A stretch of DNA of 5,563 bases from Aquificaceae bacterium (GTDB lineage: Bacteria > Aquificota > Aquificia > Aquificales > Aquificaceae). The stretch's first letter is position 1. The number at the start of each line of letters is the position of its first letter. This document shows, piece by piece, positions 1 to 5,563 of this stretch. A model generated the notes under the pieces. That model searched no databases and was not told the DNA's origin. It saw only the letters and a list, made by a program, of their open reading frames with translations. The stretch covers positions 1 to 5,563 of the forward strand of contig JALSTO010000008.1 in assembly GCA_026983685.1 (NCBI GenBank). Reading direction: 5' to 3'. The translations under genes and the position numbers were made by a program.

Positions 1-1
1 A

Positions 2-793
2 GCTGAAGCCGGTGCGGACCTCATAATATCTGGTGCTGGACTCCCTTTATCACTGCCCCAGTACGTTGAAGGGTACGAAGTCGCTCTTGTTCCTATAGTC
101 TCCTCCGCGAGGGCTCTCAACCTCATATGTAAGACCTGGAAGAGAAGGTACGATAGGCTACCCGATGCGGTAGTGCTGGAGGGTCCCAAGTCAGGGGGAC
201 ATCAGGGCTTCAAGTACGAGGACTGTTTCAAACCCGAGTATCAGCTGGAGAACCTCCTGCCGGAGGTATTAGAAGAGGCGAAGAAGTGGGGAGATATCCC
301 GGTTATAGTCGCTGGGGGTGTGTGGAGCTATGAGGACATAAAGTGGTATATGGAAAGGGGTGCTGCAGGAGTCCAGATGGCTACCCGCTTCGTTGCTACC
401 CACGAGTGCGACGCTCCCCTCATATACAAAGAGGTGGTCCTCAGCGCGGAGGAAGAGGACATAATACTGCTCAAGTCTCCCGTTGGCTACCCCCTGAGGG
501 TTATAAAGACGCCTTTCATAGAGAGGCTCCTCGCTGGGGTAAACGGTTGGAAGGGATGCGTTTCTAACTGTGTTACTCCCTGCAACAGGGGTGAGGAGGC
601 TAAGAAGGTTGGTTTCTGTATAGCGGACAGGCTCGGTGCAGCATGGCTGGGCAACTACGAAGAGGGCATATTCATCATAGGTGCCAACGGGCATCTCCTC
701 AAGAGGCAGGGGATAATATCGGTAAAGGAGCTTCTTGAGATACTGACGGGAAAGAGACCGGACCCCACCTTAGAGCCTATCCGAGTATCCTGA
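2..793 (+). CDS. Nitronate monooxygenase / 2-nitropropane dioxygenase-like FMN enzyme, 5' partial
   Basis: The frame is open from the window edge to a TGA at 791-793, so 263 C-terminal codons are visible. The family is usually about 350-360 residues, so roughly 90-100 N-terminal residues lie outside. It is a TIM-barrel flavoenzyme that oxidises alkyl nitronates, related to FabK. Visible motifs are EGPKSGGHQG (179-208), with the conserved active-site-region His, and the FMN-phosphate segment VIVAGG (from 302) followed by GAAGVQMATRF. The C-terminal part has SPVGYPLR and a Cys-rich block, C-x3-C-x3-C-x11-C (Cys codons at 557, 569, 581 and 617). Together with CNRGEEAKKVGFCIAD, this matches what I remember of a Campylobacterota/Aquificota subfamily. 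The true substrate is unknown; enzymes in this family are often annotated by similarity only. The 3' end overlaps the convergent YfiH-like gene by 17 bp. The GTG at 173 is not the start, because the family sequence continues upstream of it (for example ISGAGLP, from position 35). Confidence 0.92.
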   Translation, partial: AEAGADLIISGAGLPLSLPQYVEGYEVALVPIVSSARALNLICKTWKRRYDRLPDAVVLEGPKSGGHQGFKYEDCFKPEYQLENLLPEVLEEAKKWGDIPVIVAGGVWSYEDIKWYMERGAAGVQMATRFVATHECDAPLIYKEVVLSAEEEDIILLKSPVGYPLRVIKTPFIERLLAGVNGWKGCVSNCVTPCNRGEEAKKVGFCIADRLGAAWLGNYEEGIFIIGANGHLLKRQGIISVKELLEILTGKRPDPTLEPIRVS

Positions 794-1409
794 CCGAGGT
801 GAGCATCCTCTCCTGGCTTCTGTCCCTCCTGTGGGAGGGAAGCTCCTGGGTGCACACGGTGCATAGCTCAAGAACTCCTACGCTTTTAACCCCGAGCTCT
901 CTGAGCTCACCCATTACAGCCCTGTGAAGGTCCATGTATAGCTTCCCCTCTCTCTCCTCAACGTAGCCGGGGAAGAGCCTTCTGAACTCCGAACCTACCT
1001 CGTAACAGCAGGACTTGGCGGCGGGTCCGAGAAAGGCAAAGAGCTTATCAACCTCTTCAAAGACCGCAAGTCTTTCTATGGTCTTTTCAATCACGCCCGA
1101 GGCTATTCCTCTCCAGCCTGCGTGGATAACCCCTACCCACTCTTTGCCTATCAGAACCACTGGGACGCAGTCGGCGGTCCTCACTCCGAGCTCAACGTCC
1201 CTTAGGTTTGTAACCACAGCATCTCCTATCAAGGGCAGAGCCGGGAATTTGGTCAGGGTTATAACCCTGTTGGTGTGCTTCTGGATAGGAAGGTATAGCC
1301 TCCCGTGTTCCTTCCAGGAGGTCTTTACCTCTATCAGCTTGTTGCCCAGCCTTGAGCTGTAGTTCAGCCCTTTAACCTCTTTGCCTTCTCTGATGTCTTC
1401 TCCACGCAT
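777..1409 (-). CDS. pgeF: YfiH/PgeF laccase-domain protein (peptidoglycan editing factor / purine nucleoside phosphorylase family)
   Basis: This 210-residue protein belongs to the DUF152/YfiH family. Members were first called polyphenol oxidases. They were later shown to act on purine nucleosides, and E. coli YfiH was linked to removal of wrongly incorporated amino acids in peptidoglycan. The metal-ligand triad is present: His45 (in HTNRV), Cys81 (in TADC, 78-81) and His96 (in HAGWRG, 96-101). Other family marks are GP at 128-129, YEVG at 136-139, MDL at 159-161, CT at 183-184 and SHRRD at 192-196. It is shorter than E. coli YfiH (about 243 residues), mainly at the N-terminus. The ATG at 1407-1409 lies inside proC, giving a 46 bp overlap. 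The only ribosome-binding match upstream is a weak GGTGATGAG, and no good in-frame start lies just downstream, so translation is probably coupled to proC. Extra cysteines (134, 135, 186) near the conserved ones are unusual. The cytoplasmic location is inferred from the lack of a signal peptide. Confidence 0.93.
   Translation of the reverse strand: MRGEDIREGKEVKGLNYSSRLGNKLIEVKTSWKEHGRLYLPIQKHTNRVITLTKFPALPLIGDAVVTNLRDVELGVRTADCVPVVLIGKEWVGVIHAGWRGIASGVIEKTIERLAVFEEVDKLFAFLGPAAKSCCYEVGSEFRRLFPGYVEEREGKLYMDLHRAVMGELRELGVKSVGVLELCTVCTQELPSHRRDRSQERMLTSVRILG
823..840. other. Perfect hairpin TCCCTCC-TGTG-GGAGGGA near the convergent gene ends
   Basis: A 7 bp GC-rich stem with a 4-base loop lies 29 bases beyond the stop of the nitronate monooxygenase-like gene, inside the 3' part of pgeF. 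No U-run follows it on either strand, so it is not a standard intrinsic terminator. It could slow polymerase between the converging operons. It also encodes the conserved PSHRRD region of PgeF, so coding constraint alone may explain it. Confidence 0.35.
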
Positions 1410-2152
1410 CTCATCACCATTCCCTTGAAGCCCTTTCTCTCAAGGTAGGCAAGCCCCTCTATCGTTGTTCCCCCCGGAGAGGTAACCTTTGTAGTCCAGT
1501 CGTTGGGGTTTCCTCCGAGGGTCCTTATGAGCTCCGCACTGCCTGCCAAGGTGTCCGAGGCTATTCTGAGAGCTTCTTCGTAAGAAAAGCCCTCCTTAAC
1601 CCCCGCGAGGGCGAGAGCGTCTATGAACTGGAATACGAAGGCTGGACCGCTCCCCGCGAGGGCTGTAAAGCTGTCAAAGAGGCTCTCGGGGATCTCGTAG
1701 AGACTACCACAGCAGGAGAGGATCTTCAGAACCTCATCAAACTCCTCCTCTTCCAGCTTTCCGTTATGGACGACCGCTATGGTTCCCTTCCCTACAAGGA
1801 GGTTTATGTTGGGCATGAGGCGAACGATCTTCTGGTCCTTTCCGAGAACCTCTTCGTAGAAGCTTAGCTCAAGCCCCGCAGCGACGGAGAGGAGTATCTT
1901 TCCCTTAAGGCTCTCTTTGAGCTCTAAGAGAACGCTTCTAACATCCTTCGGCTTAACCGCAAGAAGCACTACATCGCTTGACTGGGCGAGGAAGTAAAGG
2001 TCCTTAGCCACGGCGAAGCCGTCCTCTATAGCTTCCTTTCTCTTTTGCTCGCTTATCTCATAGATAGTGATGTTCTCCTTCCCGACGGAGTTTGCCAGGG
2101 ACTTTGCAAAGGCACCTCCCATATTTCCGTATCCGACTATGCCCACCCTCAT
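1364..2152 (-). CDS. proC: Pyrroline-5-carboxylate reductase
   Basis: This enzyme catalyses the last step of proline synthesis, reducing 1-pyrroline-5-carboxylate with NAD(P)H. At 262 residues it has the usual family length. The N-terminal Rossmann fold shows GYGNMG at residues 7-12, AVKP at 65-68, SVAAG at 89-93 and RLMPN at 111-115. The C-terminal dimerisation domain has the family signatures AGSGPAFVF (167-175) and VTSPGGTTIEGL (223-234). The start ATG at 2150-2152 overlaps the stop of the upstream small gene as ATGA. A strong Shine-Dalgarno sequence, AAGGAGAGG (2158-2166, read on the minus strand), sits 5 bases before it, so this start is well supported. It is the middle gene of a three-gene operon. 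proC near yfiH/ylmD-type genes is a recurrent bacterial arrangement (in the yggS-yggT-proC neighbourhood), so this context is ordinary. Confidence 0.97.
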   Translation of the reverse strand: MRVGIVGYGNMGGAFAKSLANSVGKENITIYEISEQKRKEAIEDGFAVAKDLYFLAQSSDVVLLAVKPKDVRSVLLELKESLKGKILLSVAAGLELSFYEEVLGKDQKIVRLMPNINLLVGKGTIAVVHNGKLEEEEFDEVLKILSCCGSLYEIPESLFDSFTALAGSGPAFVFQFIDALALAGVKEGFSYEEALRIASDTLAGSAELIRTLGGNPNDWTTKVTSPGGTTIEGLAYLERKGFKGMVMRCVEKTSEKAKRLKG

Positions 2153-2433
2153 CCGAACCTCTCCTTGAACTTTTTTTCAAAGAGTCCATAGTCATTGCAC
2201 ACTACAAAGACCTCCTGGACGGAGGTCCCGTTCTTGTAAAGGAGTTTGTAACCGCTCAGGGTCCTGTACTTGAGGAAGAGACCCTTTGAACCTCTCCCCT
2301 TGTTCTGACGGACTATCCTTCCCGGAATTATGCTCTCAACAACCTCCCATTCCCCTATCTCGCTCAGGTACTCCTCAAGCCCCTCCAAGAGATGGTGCTC
2401 CGTTTTGAGCTTTCCGCTCCTTCTCCTTGACAT
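2149..2433 (-). CDS. Small DUF2103-like protein (putative metal-binding family, function unknown)
   Basis: This encodes a basic protein of 94 residues (100 if the upstream ATG at 2449-2451 is used). The sequence runs SGKLKTEHH, an amphipathic stretch, IIPGRI, a basic loop with KGRGSKG, then SGYKLLYKNGTSVQEVFVV. The pattern GKL...H, I-PGRI, GYKL and VQEVFVV fits my memory of DUF2103 proteins of cyanobacteria, archaea and other prokaryotes, which are labelled 'predicted metal-binding' without an experimental role. The His pair follows KTE; a single Cys occurs late (VVCND). Two starts are possible. The ATG at 2431-2433 leaves the operator-like repeats 2434-2461 outside the gene, and I chose it for that reason. 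The ATG at 2449-2451 would add MGYPII and lies inside the inverted repeat. Neither has a clear Shine-Dalgarno sequence. The stop overlaps the proC start by 4 bp (ATGA), so the two are probably co-translated. No signal peptide or membrane segment is visible. Confidence 0.8.
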   Translation of the reverse strand: MSRRRSGKLKTEHHLLEGLEEYLSEIGEWEVVESIIPGRIVRQNKGRGSKGLFLKYRTLSGYKLLYKNGTSVQEVFVVCNDYGLFEKKFKERFG

Positions 2434-4607
<2,174 letters not shown>

Positions 4608-4611
<4 letters not shown>

Positions 4612-5435
4612 GCGAGAGGTTCATCAAGCTCCTGCTCCTTTCCATTGGCTCAGGTTTCATGGTTTTCTTTTGCCTATTTCCCTTCCTTTATATGCTTCTG
4701 ATAAGTCTTGGAGAGAACCCTACTGCCGTCTGGAAGGGAACAGGCTTTCTCACCCTTGATAACTACAGGGAGGTCCTCCAGAGGGAGTCCCTTCACTTCA
4801 TTGACTACCTTCGCAACAGCATGGTTGTCTCTTCAGTAAGTGCCCTCTTTTCGGTCCTCATCTCCTCCCTTTCAGCCTACGCGGTGACGAGGCTCTCCTT
4901 TCCCGGAAGGCTTTTCCTTCTCTTCTTTGTTCTCGCAGTCTCTCTCTTTCCCCCTATAAGCATAGTTGGCTATCTCTTCAAGCTGATGTCCCTCCTTGGC
5001 TTGATAAACACCTACAGCTCTCTTATACTTCCCTACATATCCCTCAACCTTCCCCTTTCCCTCTGGATTCTGACAAGCTACTTCTCACAGATACCCCTTG
5101 AGCTTGATAGGGCTGCCCTCGTTGACGGGGCGAGCAGGTGGAGGATCCTCTTCAGGATAATTCTGCCCGTAGCCCTTCCCGGTGTATTTTCCGCCTTCCT
5201 CCTCTCCTTCATATTCTCCTTTAACGAGTTCATACTCGCTCTCACCCTCACTACCGATTACAGGGCAAGAACGGTGCCCGTGGGCATAGCTCTCTTTCAA
5301 GGACTCCACGGGGAGACACCTTGGGGTACGATAATGGCTGCATCGGTAATCACCATCCTTCCCATAGTCCTCCTCACTGTGCTCTTTCAGAAGTACATAA
5401 TCGGCGGTCTGACGAGAGGAGCTGTAAAGGGATGA
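4608..5435 (+). CDS. malG: MalG-type ABC sugar transporter permease
   Basis: This second channel subunit has 275 residues, the normal length for MalG/UgpE-type permeases. Hydrophobic spans are at about 9-33, 70-93, 101-121, 134-158, 188-213 and 241-263. The EAA loop is clear at 165-187 (ELDRAALVDGA, then FRIILP), and the C-terminal end QKYIIGGLTRGAVKG is a strong family mark. The start is GTG at 4608, overlapping the MalF stop as GTGA. GGAGGTG (4596-4602 with one flanking G) lies 5 bases upstream and supports it. The stop overlaps the ATPase start as ATGA. The residues after the first span match the usual periplasmic part of MalG proteins (TLDNYREVL). Substrate choice is set mainly by the binding protein, so this gene alone does not define the sugar. 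Confidence 0.95.
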
Positions 5436-5563
5436 GACTGAGGGTGGCGAACCTGAGCAAGGAGTTTTACTCCGAGAGGGGAAGGGTTGAAGCTCTCAGG
5501 AACGTGAGCTTTGAGGTGGAGGAGGGGGAAATATTCGTGCTCCTTGGACCGAGCGGGAGTGGG
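5432..5563 (+). CDS. malK: MalK-type ABC transporter ATP-binding subunit, 3' partial
   Basis: The first 44 codons are present and the frame is still open at the window edge. The sequence begins MRLRVANLSKEF, continues VEALRNVSFEVEEGEIFVLL and ends in GPSGSG. That is the Walker A motif, cut just before its Lys. This is the normal start of an ABC ATPase that powers the two permeases. The A-loop aromatic is probably Phe12 or Tyr13. A short SERGR insertion precedes VEAL. Walker A has GSG where most MalK proteins have GCG, so it may not be a textbook MalK; any C-terminal sugar-regulatory domain is outside the window. The ATG overlaps the MalG stop by 4 bp (ATGA). GAGAGGAG lies about 10 bases upstream and AAAGG almost directly before the start. 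Confidence 0.9.
   Translation, partial: MRLRVANLSKEFYSERGRVEALRNVSFEVEEGEIFVLLGPSGSG

Noticed and set aside
173..175. GTG at 173 as start of a shorter first gene
   Set aside because: The same frame is open to the window edge and encodes family sequence upstream, so 173 is an internal Val codon.
269..694. Long antisense open frame over the nitronate monooxygenase-like gene
   Set aside because: It lies opposite a gene with clear family motifs, and its translation resembles no family; it is a by-product of GC-rich coding sequence.
811..849. TCCTGG repeated on both sides of the hairpin 823-840
   Set aside because: It is a 6-base direct repeat within conserved coding sequence, too short to mean an insertion or duplication.
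1015..1362. Plus-strand open frame opposite pgeF
   Set aside because: It is the reverse complement of conserved PgeF sequence (including HAGWRG), with no ribosome site or recognisable protein.
2427..2432. Perfect -35 consensus TTGACA on the plus strand upstream of the ABC operon
   Set aside because: The spacers to GATAAT (2455) and TATACT (2460) are 22 and 27 bases, too long for a normal sigma-70 type promoter, and no -10 box lies at 16-18 bases.

Overview
The window looks like a compact bacterial chromosome, most likely a thermophile from Aquificota or a neighbouring group. Five observations point that way. GC content is a little above 50% (counted by eye over part of the window). Arg is mostly AGG/AGA and Ile is often ATA. 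The proteins are rich in Glu, Lys and Arg. Genes are packed with overlaps and almost no spacers. The first gene belongs to a nitronate monooxygenase subfamily that I associate with Campylobacterota and Aquificota. The species assignment is inference; no RNA gene or marker gene fixes it.

Layout. Positions 2-793 (+) hold the C-terminal 263 codons of an FMN-dependent nitronate monooxygenase-like enzyme, cut by the window start. It runs tail to tail, with a 17 bp overlap, into a minus-strand operon read from about 2433/2451 down to 777. That operon holds a small DUF2103-like protein, proC (pyrroline-5-carboxylate reductase) and a YfiH/PgeF laccase-domain protein. The genes are joined by a 4 bp and a 46 bp overlap. 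On the plus strand, divergent from this operon, a second operon starts at 2472 and runs past the window end. It encodes a lipoprotein solute-binding protein, two MalF/MalG-type permeases and the first 44 codons of the ABC ATPase, again with overlapping ends (23, 4 and 4 bp).

How the genes work together. The plus-strand operon is a complete sugar importer apart from the cut ATPase. The binding protein is so similar to the Thermococcus litoralis / Pyrococcus furiosus trehalose/maltose-binding protein, as I remember it, that trehalose and/or maltose is the best substrate guess. The residues I recall as contacting trehalose are all present. The minus-strand operon combines proline biosynthesis with a cell-wall or nucleoside housekeeping enzyme and a small uncharacterised protein.

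The least ordinary place is the divergent control region (about 2434-2471). Only 20 bp separate the outermost start codons. They hold an AT-rich box with back-to-back -10-like hexamers, each six bases from a start codon. Next to and overlapping it are a perfect 6-3-6 inverted repeat and a 7 bp direct repeat at a 21 bp period. This suggests a shared, regulated, possibly leaderless bidirectional promoter. I see no RNA genes, CRISPR arrays, insertion sequences or other mobile elements, and no gene-free stretch longer than about 40 bases.
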